The notes below the pieces were generated by a model. That model did not search any database. It saw only the letters and a list, made by a program, of their open reading frames with translations, and was not told where the DNA came from. DNA of 64,000 nucleotides from Legionella sp. PC1000. GTDB lineage: Bacteria; Pseudomonadota; Gammaproteobacteria; Legionellales; Legionellaceae. Shown here one piece after another: positions 36,405 to 45,455 of the stretch. Where the stretch lies: positions 1,334,001 through 1,398,000 of the forward strand of contig NZ_CP059400.1 in assembly GCF_014109805.1 (NCBI RefSeq), written 5' to 3'. The first letter of the stretch is position 1, and every line of letters begins with the position of its first letter. The position numbers and the translations under genes are program-made.

Positions 36405-37490
36405 ATGTCTGGTTCATCCGAATTAAAACGTTACGCACAGCAAACCATATTAGAGGAAATCGGTATTCATGGACAAGAAAAATTGCAAAAAGCGCGTGTA
36501 TTGTGTGTGGGCGCGGGAGGAATTGGTGCAGCTTTGCTTCCTTATCTTGCAGGCGCAGGAGTAGGAACTCTCGGCATTATAGATGACGATCTTATTGAAG
36601 AAAGTAATTTGCACCGACAAATACTTTATCAAGAAAAGGAGATCCACCAATCAAAAGCAGCTATTGCAAAGTTAAGATTACAGGCTTTGAATTCAAAAAT
36701 TAACGTACAGTCTTATGAGTTTCGATTAAACGCTGAGAATGCTGAGGAAATTATTGCCAAATATGATCTTGTTGCTGATTGCTCAGATAATTTTTATACC
36801 CGCTATCTGACTCACGAAGTGTGTTTTAACCTGGAAAAACCTTATATTTATGCCAGTGCTTATCAATTTAAAGGGCATTGTTCATTATTTTATGGTAAAC
36901 AAAATCCCTGTTTACAATGCTTGTTCCCAGCGATTCCTAATACGATTGTAAATTGTCAGAATGGTGGTGTTTTAGGAACTCTTCCTGGATTGTTAGGCAT
37001 TCTTCAGGCAACCGAAATTATCAAATGGATTACTCATAGTGGGGTTTCCTTGTTGAATCGTTTACTTTGTATCGATTTTCTAACCATGGAAATGAAAAAT
37101 ATTCATTTGGTTAAAAATGAAGAATGTCAATTTTGCGTTTACGGTAAAACCATTGTGGAAAAAGAGTTTGCTCCATGTGCATTGCCCACAGAGATACAAT
37201 TTTCTACCGTATCATCACTAACTTTGCCCAGATTCTTGCAAGAAAATCCTGGAGTATTATTGTTGGATGTTAGAACAGTTGCGGAGCATAATATGAAAAA
37301 TTTAGGTGGGAAATTAATTCCACTGGTTGAATTACCCACCCGTATAAATGAACTGGACCCTTCACAACCTATCTTGATTTATTGTCAGTCAGGTCAAAGA
37401 AGCAAACAGGCTTTCAGAATTTTACAGCAAGCGGGGTTTTCTGTTTTGTATCATTTGGAAAATGGAGTTCAGTCTTTATTCGATAAATAG
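36405..37490 (+). CDS. thiF: ThiF-type adenylyltransferase with C-terminal rhodanese domain
   Basis: Activates the ThiS C-terminus by adenylation and probably supplies sulphur itself. N-terminal E1-like domain: GAGGIGAALLPYLAGAGVG, DDDLIEESNLHRQILY, VADCSDNFYTRYL, and zinc Cys pairs CLQCLFP and CQFC. The C-terminal 100 residues are a rhodanese domain with active Cys in YCQSGQRSKQA. MoeB-rhodanese proteins have the same layout, but the operon points to thiamine. Last gene of the thi operon. Confidence 0.88.
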   Translation: MSGSSELKRYAQQTILEEIGIHGQEKLQKARVLCVGAGGIGAALLPYLAGAGVGTLGIIDDDLIEESNLHRQILYQEKEIHQSKAAIAKLRLQALNSKINVQSYEFRLNAENAEEIIAKYDLVADCSDNFYTRYLTHEVCFNLEKPYIYASAYQFKGHCSLFYGKQNPCLQCLFPAIPNTIVNCQNGGVLGTLPGLLGILQATEIIKWITHSGVSLLNRLLCIDFLTMEMKNIHLVKNEECQFCVYGKTIVEKEFAPCALPTEIQFSTVSSLTLPRFLQENPGVLLLDVRTVAEHNMKNLGGKLIPLVELPTRINELDPSQPILIYCQSGQRSKQAFRILQQAGFSVLYHLENGVQSLFDK

Positions 37491-37618
37491 TTGAGATAAA
37501 AAGAGGAGCTAAGAGCAAAGTATGGATCATTGTAAGTGAACGCGACCGAAAAGATACTTGCAAAATGATACAATTAAAATTTTCTCAATCGCTGCGATTC
37601 ACTCACTTTTTTTCCTTT

Positions 37619-38005
37619 TTATTCATTATTCAGATTAAAATTTTTGATCACTTCCCCTGTATATTTGTATTTTATTGTAGATATTTCTTTCTCTATGGTT
37701 AAATTAACTTTATATATTGCATCATTAATCGCTTCAGTCATAAGCAAACACGTTTTAGTTCTGTTGTCCATCTCAGAATAGCCAGGATCAAAGGAAAGTC
37801 CCAAAATCTGATGCTTTCCATCTACTTCTGCTTTAGCATATCCTCCACTGGAAATTCCTTGAACAACCAATGATTCTAATTCTTCCAGTTTTGCAGCAAT
37901 TTCTGCTTCCATTTGAATTCCTTTCACCCTAATTGTTTTCAATGTGTCTGCTCCAAGAGCTTTCAAAATATTTTCATCTACTGTAAAAGTACGTGCTGAT
38001 TTCAT
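37619..38005 (-). CDS. YbaB/EbfC-like small protein
   Basis: 128 residues. The middle, GGYAKAEVDGKHQILGLSFDP, then TEAINDAIYKVNLTIEKE, follows the pattern of YbaB/EbfC DNA-binding proteins (beta strands with VxVDGxxxVxxLxIDP and a final helix), but the N-terminus is different. It is 27 bp downstream of the effector-like gene on the same strand. Family placement is tentative. A true ybaB, normally next to dnaX-recR, is not in the window, so this may be a second copy with another role. Confidence 0.5.
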   Translation of the reverse strand: MKSARTFTVDENILKALGADTLKTIRVKGIQMEAEIAAKLEELESLVVQGISSGGYAKAEVDGKHQILGLSFDPGYSEMDNRTKTCLLMTEAINDAIYKVNLTIEKEISTIKYKYTGEVIKNFNLNNE

Positions 38006-38032
38006 TATTCTATCTCCAATATAGGTGTGATT

Positions 38033-38947
38033 TTACTCTGTTGAATTACCTAACTTGATTGTATTTGCCTTTTCTGATTTTAGAGCCTCTCCTAAACCAT
38101 GCTCTTGTAAGATCTGAGGTATACTCGAAGTCAATTGCACGGATACCACCGAATTATTGCTAACACCTCGGCCAAAATTATCGAGAGCACGTTTTGCAAG
38201 TACCTCAGCAACCGCTTGCAGGTCTTCTTTATCTACAGCTCCTCCTCTTTCGTGGAGTATTTTAATAATTTCTGCGGTTGCATAAGTGGAAGCTGAATAG
38301 CAATTGGATGAATAAAGATCACAATGTTGTGGATCACAAATAGTCTTGTTCGTTCTTTCGATTACTTCTTTTATTTCCTGACCAGTGAGTACTACAAATT
38401 TCGAATCGGGTAAGTCCTTCTCACTAATTTTTCTTAATCCAATTGAGGAATGATAAAAGGGTGATTTTTGTGTAATATCCGCAAAGCCTTGTTTACGCGC
38501 AAAGCCCACTTCAAATAAATCGTCGTCTTTGATCGTACTTAAGTCATCACTTAACATCTTCTCTGGTGGAACACGTACACAAGCTGCCCCTTCTTCTTTT
38601 GAAAACAGCTCTACTTTAAAATCACTGCGTTCAAATAAGTCATAATGTTTTTCATTATCTAACTGAGTTCCCATGCCTTTAATCCACAAAGAGGTAGCAT
38701 TTATTTTGTCATGTAAATGTCCTTTAGGTGTTTTTTCAGTATCTCGCACATAACCAGGACTTTGCCTACCAAAAATGAGCCAGTTCTTTTCCTGGGCATC
38801 AATAATTGCAGGGGTGATTTCTGGTACCGTTTGCATTTTCTTCATTTTTTGCTGAAGACTTTGGTACTCTACTGTCTGTTGAGTAAGATATAAAGCACCA
38901 GCCCCCATTGTGGCTGCACCAAGATATTTAGCACCTCGTAAAAACAT
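38033..38947 (-). CDS. Effector-like protein, SNCYS family, paralogue of 39108-39977
   Basis: 304 residues. N-terminal hydrophobic segment (about 1-24). It shares with the divergent neighbour the motifs GRQSP (60-64), DNEKxY (98-102), SNCYSxST (214-221, with C216) and GVxNNxVV near residue 265. A His lies in FYHSSIGL (H166) ahead of the Cys; that order recalls permuted NlpC/P60-like proteases and acyltransferases, where H precedes an NC motif, but this is speculative. No function known to me. Starts at ATG 38947 about 10 bases after GGAG. Confidence 0.65.
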   Translation of the reverse strand: MFLRGAKYLGAATMGAGALYLTQQTVEYQSLQQKMKKMQTVPEITPAIIDAQEKNWLIFGRQSPGYVRDTEKTPKGHLHDKINATSLWIKGMGTQLDNEKHYDLFERSDFKVELFSKEEGAACVRVPPEKMLSDDLSTIKDDDLFEVGFARKQGFADITQKSPFYHSSIGLRKISEKDLPDSKFVVLTGQEIKEVIERTNKTICDPQHCDLYSSNCYSASTYATAEIIKILHERGGAVDKEDLQAVAEVLAKRALDNFGRGVSNNSVVSVQLTSSIPQILQEHGLGEALKSEKANTIKLGNSTE

Positions 38948-39107
38948 TATTAGCTCCTAGGTCCCAATTGTAAGCACATGGGTTTATTATAGACTAAAAT
39001 GTATTTAATTAGATCATTATATATTCGTTGACGATAACTTACTCCTGTGTAAATATAATTAAATAAAATACAGTCTGTTTTGAATTGACATACAAGGGAG
39101 TTGCAAG

Positions 39108-39977
39108 ATGTTTACAAAATTACTGAGGAGTCATTTTTCATCCAATTCGGCGAGACCCTCACTGAGTAGATTCGCTATGTTTGCGACCAGAAATCAGCCT
39201 AACGGATTGTTGATTGGAAGCAATCTACAAAGAACAATTGATGTGGAAAAATCAGTTTCACTCGAGCCAGAGCCCATAGATCCCGAAAAAATGCGCCCGT
39301 TGGAGGATTCATCCAAAGAAGATCAATATGAATTAATGTTTGCAACCAAGCCAGGACTTCCAATCCCTCATCTCCCCATCAGCCATTCTGCTATTGCTTT
39401 AAAGAATTGGAAGGATGGTTCTTTTTCCGTATACGGACGTCAAAGTCCCTGGGATTTTTCAAAATGGTTGCGAGATGGAGTAACTTTTCATACGCAAAAA
39501 GATAATGAAAAGAAATACTTGAGCAAAGGATATAATTTTATTGGTTATCCCACTGGGGTAACTTTTAGTCAGGTGGAAATCAATAAATTTCTTGATTCAG
39601 CGGATAGACTTATCAATCAAAATCAAATGTGCAATATGTATCGCTCCAATTGCTATTCCTATTCAACGACAGCATTAAGCTTTGCTATTGAAACCTTATT
39701 AGAGCGTCCACACTTTAATTCTAAAGATGTCAGTGGAGTAATCACTGTTTTAGAGCAACATCCATTACAGGACCATTTTTCTATTGGTGTTCAAAACAAT
39801 CCAGTTGTGGTTGATAAGCTCAGGTCAGTCCTGTCCTCAGTTCAAAATAGAATTACGCTGTTAAAAACCCCTTCAAAGACAGATAAACAGTTGGCCGGTC
39901 AAATCGACACGCTACTTGCCAGGCTTGGAAATGAAAGTCGGGAAGAGAGCACGTACAGTATAGGTGGTTTTATCTAA
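39108..39977 (+). CDS. Effector-like protein, SNCYS family, paralogue of 38033-38947
   Basis: 289 residues, no membrane segment. Motifs shared with the divergent neighbour: SHSAIAL (H93), GRQSP at 110-114, DNEKKY, YRSNCYSYST (C182) and GVQNNPVVV. The His-containing block is in front of GRQSP here but behind it in the paralogue, so the arrangement differs. GGGAG lies seven bases before ATG 39108. The divergent pair arose by duplication and inversion, and both have the Lys/Glu-rich ends of translocated proteins. Function not known. Confidence 0.65.
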   Translation: MFTKLLRSHFSSNSARPSLSRFAMFATRNQPNGLLIGSNLQRTIDVEKSVSLEPEPIDPEKMRPLEDSSKEDQYELMFATKPGLPIPHLPISHSAIALKNWKDGSFSVYGRQSPWDFSKWLRDGVTFHTQKDNEKKYLSKGYNFIGYPTGVTFSQVEINKFLDSADRLINQNQMCNMYRSNCYSYSTTALSFAIETLLERPHFNSKDVSGVITVLEQHPLQDHFSIGVQNNPVVVDKLRSVLSSVQNRITLLKTPSKTDKQLAGQIDTLLARLGNESREESTYSIGGFI

Positions 39978-40348
39978 TCGCAAAAGAATGAAAAGCAAAA
40001 ATATTCTTGAGCCCTCAATAGAATCTTTTCTGAACCATTTAAAATTCTATTTACCTTCGTATTGGGTTTAATAGTCTATATTGCGGTTTTTGAGATAAGT
40101 CTATTCCTGAGCGTTTTTTCTGTTGATGAATATCCAGTGCTCAGATAGGTCATCGTAAATAAAAGAACAAACGCGAGCTTAAAATTGTCCAATAAATCTC
40201 TTTTTTGAACTGTTCTTAAAAATTGTAGTGCAAAATAGGAACTAATATTATGAAAAACTGTTTTAATTTCCGCTTTGATTCATTTACCTTAAGAGCAATT
40301 CACTATATGATGTCACGCGATTATCAATCGTAGATTAAAGGAGACAGT
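39978..40348. other. Gap between effector-like gene and yajC
   Basis: About 370 bp, A/T-rich. It must hold the yajC-secDF promoter. A 27-codon frame at 40250 has no good ribosome site and is probably chance. No repeat or RNA recognised. Confidence 0.45.
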
Positions 40349-40681
40349 ATGAGTTTTTTTATTAGCGATGCTCTGGCTGGAGCGGGGACAGCAGCGCCTC
40401 AAGCAGATGGATCTTTTTCGCTCATTATGATCGCCGCTATTTTTGTGTTGTTCTACTTTATGCTGATTAGACCTCAAAACAAAAGAGCAAAAGAACACCG
40501 CGAATTAATAAACCGTTTAAAGAAAGGCGATGAGATTATTACCTCAGGCGGTATGTTAGCTAAAGTAGTGAGTCTGGACGATCAATATATTAAGGTCAGT
40601 CTTGCAGAAGGCGTAGAAATTAATTTACAAAAAAGTGCAGTAAGTACTGTATTGCCCAAAGGCACTATAAAATCGCTTTAA
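40349..40681 (+). CDS. yajC: Preprotein translocase subunit YajC
   Basis: Small inner-membrane accessory of SecDF. One membrane helix (SLIMIAAIFVLFYFMLI) followed by RPQNKRAKEHRELINRLKKGDEIITSGG, the family signature, and a small cytoplasmic domain. AAGGAG precedes ATG 40349. Operon with secD and secF. Confidence 0.95.
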   Translation: MSFFISDALAGAGTAAPQADGSFSLIMIAAIFVLFYFMLIRPQNKRAKEHRELINRLKKGDEIITSGGMLAKVVSLDDQYIKVSLAEGVEINLQKSAVSTVLPKGTIKSL

Positions 40682-40701
40682 GAGAGCATAGGGACACGGA
40701 A

Positions 40702-42558
40702 ATGCAAAATAAATATCCTCTGTGGAAAAACCTAATGCTGATTATTATTGCGGTTGTTGGGTTTATTTACGCTATACCTAATTTATATACAGAAAACCCT
40801 GTAGTACAGATTTCATCTGAGACCCCTGTGGATTATGATGAATTAAAAAATCAGGTAGAAAGTATCTTAAAAAAAGATAACCTGCCTTTTAAATCGCTCA
40901 TCGCTCAAAATGAAGGGGTTGAGGTTGTTTTTTCATCAACTGACTCTCAGTTATTAGCTCGCGATACCATCAAAAATGCTTTGGGTTCTCAATATACTGT
41001 GGCTCTGAATTTAGCTCCATCTACACCACGTTGGTTGGATGCAATTCATGCTGCTCCAATGAAACAAGGTCTGGACTTACGAGGCGGAGTGCATTTTCTG
41101 TTAGAAGTTGATGTAGACAGCGTCATTAGCCGTCGTTATGAAGGGATAATGAAGAATATTAGCCAAGAGTTACGTGAGCTTGGTATTCGTTATACAGGTA
41201 TTCGGTATATAGCAGACAAAGGTGTTAATTTACGCTTCCGTGATAGTGAGTCCATGGAAAATGCTTATTTGGGCTTAAAGGAAAAAATTCCTGATCTCAT
41301 TTTGGTAAAAAACAAAACAGGCAATGAAATTCTAGCATCGATTTCACCTGTCGAATTAAACAAGACACGCCAAAATACGATTGAGCAAACAATGAGTATT
41401 TTACGTAACAGGGTTAATGAGTTGGGTGTTGGTGAAGCAGTTGTGCAACAACAGGGGGCAACCCGCGTTGCGGTTGATTTACCTGGCATTCAAGATGCGG
41501 CACGTGCCAAGCAAATTCTTGGCGGAACTGCGACTTTACAATTCTATCTCGTAGATCAGGATAATGATCCGCAAATCGCGAAACAAACAGGCGCTATTCC
41601 TGTCAATGATAAATTACTCATGATGGATGGCCGTCCTATTCTGTTAAAGAGACAAGTCGTGTTGAGTGGGGATTCAATTACCTCAGCAGTTTCTAGTTAT
41701 GATCAGCAAACAGCTACTCCCGCGGTGCAAATACAACTTGGTGGGGGCGGTGAAAGTCTGTTTACTAAAGTTACGCGTGAGAATATCGGTAAACGTATGG
41801 CCATTGTTTATGTTGAAACAAAAAACACCCTACAAACTGTAAACGGAGAAGAAAAAAGAGTCACTCATAGAGAGGAGCGTGTTATTAGTGCGCCAGTTAT
41901 CCAAAATGCTTTGGGAAATAATTTTCAGATTACTGGTCTCACTGACAGTAAAGAAGCGAGTAATTTGGCTTTGTTGCTTAGAGCCGGAGCTTTGCCTGCT
42001 GCGATTTATCCAATAGAAGAGCGCACAGTAGGTCCAACTTTAGGTAAAGAAAATATCCGTAGAGGTCTTATTTCTTTGCAAGTTGGTATGGGCATGATTC
42101 TAGTCCTGATGTTGGTTTATTACCGGTTTTTTGGACTCATCGCTAATATTGCTCTGTTGCTTAACCTCCTTTTGCTCGGTGCTTTATTGTCTATGATAGA
42201 TGCAACGCTGACTCTTCCGGGTATCGCCGGAATTGTATTGACGGTAGGTATGGCTGTAGATGCTAACGTACTGATTTATGAGCGAATTCGAGAGGAATTG
42301 CGGAATGGATTATCACCTCAAGCGGCAATTAGTGCAGGATATGATCGTGCATTTTCTACAATTCTTGATGCGAATGTGACTACGTTAATTGTAGCAATTA
42401 TTTTGTTTGCTGTGGGTACAGGACCAGTACGTGGATTTGCAGTAACGCTTTCTTTGGGGTTATTAACCTCTATGCTCACAGGTATCACTTACACCCGAGG
42501 AATTGTAAATTGGTATTATGGTGGCAGGGTTGTTAAGAAACTGTCTATTGGTATTTAA
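40702..42558 (+). CDS. secD: Protein export membrane protein SecD
   Basis: Uses the proton gradient to help finish protein export. 618 residues: first helix near residue 20, periplasmic P1 domain with GLDLRGGVHFLLEVD and the RNRVNELGV block, then six-helix RND-like part with GAALPA-like AGALPA, GIVLTVGMAVDANVLIYERIREEL, and DANVTTLIVAIIL. Twelve bases separate it from secF. Confidence 0.95.
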   Translation: MQNKYPLWKNLMLIIIAVVGFIYAIPNLYTENPVVQISSETPVDYDELKNQVESILKKDNLPFKSLIAQNEGVEVVFSSTDSQLLARDTIKNALGSQYTVALNLAPSTPRWLDAIHAAPMKQGLDLRGGVHFLLEVDVDSVISRRYEGIMKNISQELRELGIRYTGIRYIADKGVNLRFRDSESMENAYLGLKEKIPDLILVKNKTGNEILASISPVELNKTRQNTIEQTMSILRNRVNELGVGEAVVQQQGATRVAVDLPGIQDAARAKQILGGTATLQFYLVDQDNDPQIAKQTGAIPVNDKLLMMDGRPILLKRQVVLSGDSITSAVSSYDQQTATPAVQIQLGGGGESLFTKVTRENIGKRMAIVYVETKNTLQTVNGEEKRVTHREERVISAPVIQNALGNNFQITGLTDSKEASNLALLLRAGALPAAIYPIEERTVGPTLGKENIRRGLISLQVGMGMILVLMLVYYRFFGLIANIALLLNLLLLGALLSMIDATLTLPGIAGIVLTVGMAVDANVLIYERIREELRNGLSPQAAISAGYDRAFSTILDANVTTLIVAIILFAVGTGPVRGFAVTLSLGLLTSMLTGITYTRGIVNWYYGGRVVKKLSIGI

Positions 42559-42570
42559 GGCGAGGCTCAG

Positions 42571-43488
42571 ATGGAATTTTTTAATCCAAATTCAAATGTG
42601 GACTTTATGGGGGCTCGCCGCTGGACGGCGACGTTCTCCATATTAATTTTTGTGCTTTCTATAGGCGCTTTAATGATTCATGGCTTGAAGTGGGGGCTTG
42701 ATTTTACTGGTGGAACTCAAATTGAAGTTTCTTATGTTTCTGCTGCAGATTTACCTTCGATAAGGGAAAGTCTGAATAAGGCAGGGTTTAAAGAAGCTCA
42801 GGTTGTGAGTTACGGTACTTCTAAGGATGTATTAATTAGTATCGCTCCCAGAGAAGATAAAGAGCAAGCTCGTCTGGTTGATCAAGTTATGAGTGCTCTA
42901 CCAGGGGCTGTTAAGCAAAGAGTTGATTTTGTTGGGCCGCAAGTAGGGCAAGAATTAGCAACCAAAGGAGCCTTGGCTGTTCTCGTTTCTTTGTTAGCGA
43001 CAATGATTTATATTGCCATGCGTTTTGAGTACCGGCTTGCAGTGAGTTCTGCTGTCGCCCTGATCCATGACCCTGTATTGATATTGGGCATTTTTGCTTT
43101 TTTCGGCATTGAATTTGATTTGAAAGCACTTGCAGGTTTGTTGGCAGTTATTGGTTATTCTCTAAATGATACCATCGTGGTATTTGATAGGGTACGCGAG
43201 AATTTTATTAAGGTTCGTCGTTCGAGTCCTATCGAAATTATGAATATTTCGATTAACCAAACATTATCACGTACCATCATGACTTCTGTGCTCACACTTT
43301 TTGTAGTAGTTGCGCTTTTTATCTATGGAGGCGAAGCCATACGCGGATTTTCTCTGGCGTTGATCATTGGTATTGTAATCGGTACTTATTCTTCAATTTA
43401 TGTTGCTGGGGCTTTAGCTGTAGCAATGGGACTTGATAAAAAAGACTTTATGCCTAGCCAGCGCAAAGAAGTTGATAGTCGTCCTTAA
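42571..43488 (+). CDS. secF: Protein export membrane protein SecF
   Basis: Partner of SecD. GLDFTGGTQIEVSY, then five helices with RFEYRLAVSSAVALIHDPV, GYSLNDTIVVFDRVREN and NQTLSRTIMTSVLTL. 305 residues, normal length. Ends the yajC-secD-secF operon; a family B palindrome follows. Confidence 0.95.
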   Translation: MEFFNPNSNVDFMGARRWTATFSILIFVLSIGALMIHGLKWGLDFTGGTQIEVSYVSAADLPSIRESLNKAGFKEAQVVSYGTSKDVLISIAPREDKEQARLVDQVMSALPGAVKQRVDFVGPQVGQELATKGALAVLVSLLATMIYIAMRFEYRLAVSSAVALIHDPVLILGIFAFFGIEFDLKALAGLLAVIGYSLNDTIVVFDRVRENFIKVRRSSPIEIMNISINQTLSRTIMTSVLTLFVVVALFIYGGEAIRGFSLALIIGIVIGTYSSIYVAGALAVAMGLDKKDFMPSQRKEVDSRP

Positions 43489-43526
43489 TAAGTAGCCTGC
43501 TCTGTAATCTGGATGCGGCATCTCTA

Positions 43527-43560
43527 CTCCAACGTCCCTGGCTTGTCCGCGGGGCGTAGG
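43527..43560. repeat. Dispersed palindrome, family B copy 3
   Basis: CCAACGTCCCTGGCTTGTCC continuing GCGGGGCGTAGG: the pattern of 33016-33047 with a few changes. Lies between secF and the convergent effector-like gene. Confidence 0.6.
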
Positions 43561-43675
43561 ACGGGAGTGATCAAACGACTGGGCAGTACCCAAACTACTC
43601 GTGGCAATTACCAATAAATGCATGCATTCAATTTTGAGTCAGAGTGTAATCCTGAGTAGGCAGCCCAGCTTTTAC

Positions 43676-44968
43676 TTATACCAGTGAAAATGATGATTCC
43701 GAGGCTACTTCATCATCATTTTTCTGAGTTTCTTCTTTTTTCTCTGGCTCTTGTTGTATTTCGGTTGAATCCTGTGTTTTAGCACGAGCAGCTAATTGTT
43801 TCTTTAATTCCTCAATCACTTCAGGGGGAATCTGTACCGGTTTTTCAGAATCTTTTATTTCTTCTCCTTCAATACGAATTTCACCTGATTCAGTTATTTC
43901 AAGAATTTTTTTGGTATACCCTTGGGGTAATGCATTCTCCGGGACTAACTGAATGGGGATACCCGAAACTATTGTAGCTCCATCAACAATTCGTATCCCA
44001 TCAATTGCGGCAAGTTGTGATGGTTTACTGTAATAACGACTTATTAGAGAACAAATAGACCAAAGTAAATTATATGCGGCGTCAAAGGGAAGGCCTACCC
44101 CTATCCCGATGCCTTGTCCCAGATATCCTCCCGCTGTGCTCATAATATGGGCTAAGCTGATAGTACAAAAAGAAGTGAGAAGTTTTGTCGCAATCACTGG
44201 TGCCAAGAGAGCAACTCCGGTTGGTCCGGCGGGACTAAAAACTAATAAAGTACTTCCAACCAGTGCTGTTAATTGAACGCGGGGAGAGATTGCGGTGGTC
44301 GAATTGGTTATTCCCTCCGCCACTACGACACCTACAGTAGCTCCTGCATATGCCAAAGCGGTGCCGAAGAAGGGTTGGGTGATTGAAATTACAGGGAAAT
44401 TTGTGTATTGATCTTTAGGTGGTTCTTTGGCACGAGTCATTTCTTTTAAAAAATCTGTGAATTCTTTCCATTCTTTCTCTGTAAAAGGCTTGAGCCCATC
44501 TTTTTCCAGGACTATATTAGCATGTTCAAGAGCATGTGGTGTTTTAACGAGTCGATCTGCCGTCAAGTAACAGGCTTCTTTATCTTCATCATCCAGATAA
44601 TTAATAACAGTAATTCCAAAATAGTCTTCTGTTAAGCGATAAAGTGTGGAGTTTCGTTTTGAACTTCTAATTTGTGATTGCACGTACAAGCATGCAGCGA
44701 GCATAAATCGAGATGCGATCATCTTGGCTTGACGTTGAGCTGGAGTTTTGATGTCTTCTTCGTTAACCAAATGTACTTTAAGTATTGCCCTTACTTTTTC
44801 AAGGAATGAAATTTGCTTTTCCCTACTGGCTACATCAGTTCCTCCAAAAAAAATCGGTGTACCTATCATTGACGGTTTTTCGCTCAAATCAATTTTCTTT
44901 TCTGCTTCATAATCTTTACGTAAATTGTCAAATTTTGCGATACATCCTGGCGCAAGAATAAAGTGCAT
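43676..44968 (-). CDS. Effector-like membrane protein with acidic C-terminal tail
   Basis: 430 residues, not recognised. The first 200 residues are soluble; residues 205-300 are hydrophobic with Gly/Ala-rich helices (LAYAGATVGVVVAEGI; LLVFSPAGPTGVALLAPVIATKLL). The last 40 residues are dominated by Glu, Lys and Gln, ending in SSFSLV, like E-block Dot/Icm signals. AAGGGGGA stands five bases before ATG 44968. No catalytic motif. Host-translocated protein is inferred from composition only. Confidence 0.6.
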   Translation of the reverse strand: MHFILAPGCIAKFDNLRKDYEAEKKIDLSEKPSMIGTPIFFGGTDVASREKQISFLEKVRAILKVHLVNEEDIKTPAQRQAKMIASRFMLAACLYVQSQIRSSKRNSTLYRLTEDYFGITVINYLDDEDKEACYLTADRLVKTPHALEHANIVLEKDGLKPFTEKEWKEFTDFLKEMTRAKEPPKDQYTNFPVISITQPFFGTALAYAGATVGVVVAEGITNSTTAISPRVQLTALVGSTLLVFSPAGPTGVALLAPVIATKLLTSFCTISLAHIMSTAGGYLGQGIGIGVGLPFDAAYNLLWSICSLISRYYSKPSQLAAIDGIRIVDGATIVSGIPIQLVPENALPQGYTKKILEITESGEIRIEGEEIKDSEKPVQIPPEVIEELKKQLAARAKTQDSTEIQQEPEKKEETQKNDDEVASESSFSLV

Positions 44969-45128
44969 GATATCCCCCTTCCATTGGCATATTTTTTTGT
45001 GTGATACACGTGTAATTCCTTTTGCATATTTTATCTTACTTCGTAATTGTATAAATGCAATGTTATTTGATTATTTTTTACTAAATTGCTTCAATATATT
45101 GAACGTTTTTATTTTATTTAGTAATTAA

Positions 45129-45455
45129 CATGTTGAAATGATGCATTTTTTCAGGATTATGATACTTTTAGCTTAATGACAAAGAGTTATTAGGAAACTC
45201 ACTATAATGAGAGAAGTGCGGAGAGACGCGGAGCGCAGAGCCAGAGTGTGCACGCCAGTACATGAGGATACGAGCACCGCATCGACGAAGCAATTGTTTC
45301 TCTGTAATAGAGTTTCAAAGAGGTTTATTGTACGTTGTGGGTGCAAGTAGGGTACTTGGGCGATGCGAAGCATAATCCAAGCAACGAGCAGATGAAGGAT
45401 ATATTCGGAGTCCTGCTTACTTCTCCCAGACTGTATTTTTACAGGAACAGAGAAG
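45129..45455. other. Gap with a G+C-rich block upstream of the glycosylation genes
   Basis: The block at about 45210-45300 (GGAGAGACGCGGAGCGCAGA, then GTGTGCACGCCAGTACATG, GAGCACCGCATCGACG) is clearly richer in G+C than its surroundings. It has no good frame on the plus strand; a 124-codon frame on the minus strand crosses it and part of the next gene and looks spurious. It may be a dispersed element or RNA leader. Confidence 0.4.

Noticed and set aside
38948..39107. PmrA-box-like promoter for the SNCYS pair
   Set aside because: Single TTAA sites occur upstream of both genes but the spacing to the -10 and between half-sites does not match the two clear examples.
40250..40333. 27-codon frame upstream of yajC
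   Set aside because: No ribosome site of quality and no conserved pattern; probably chance.
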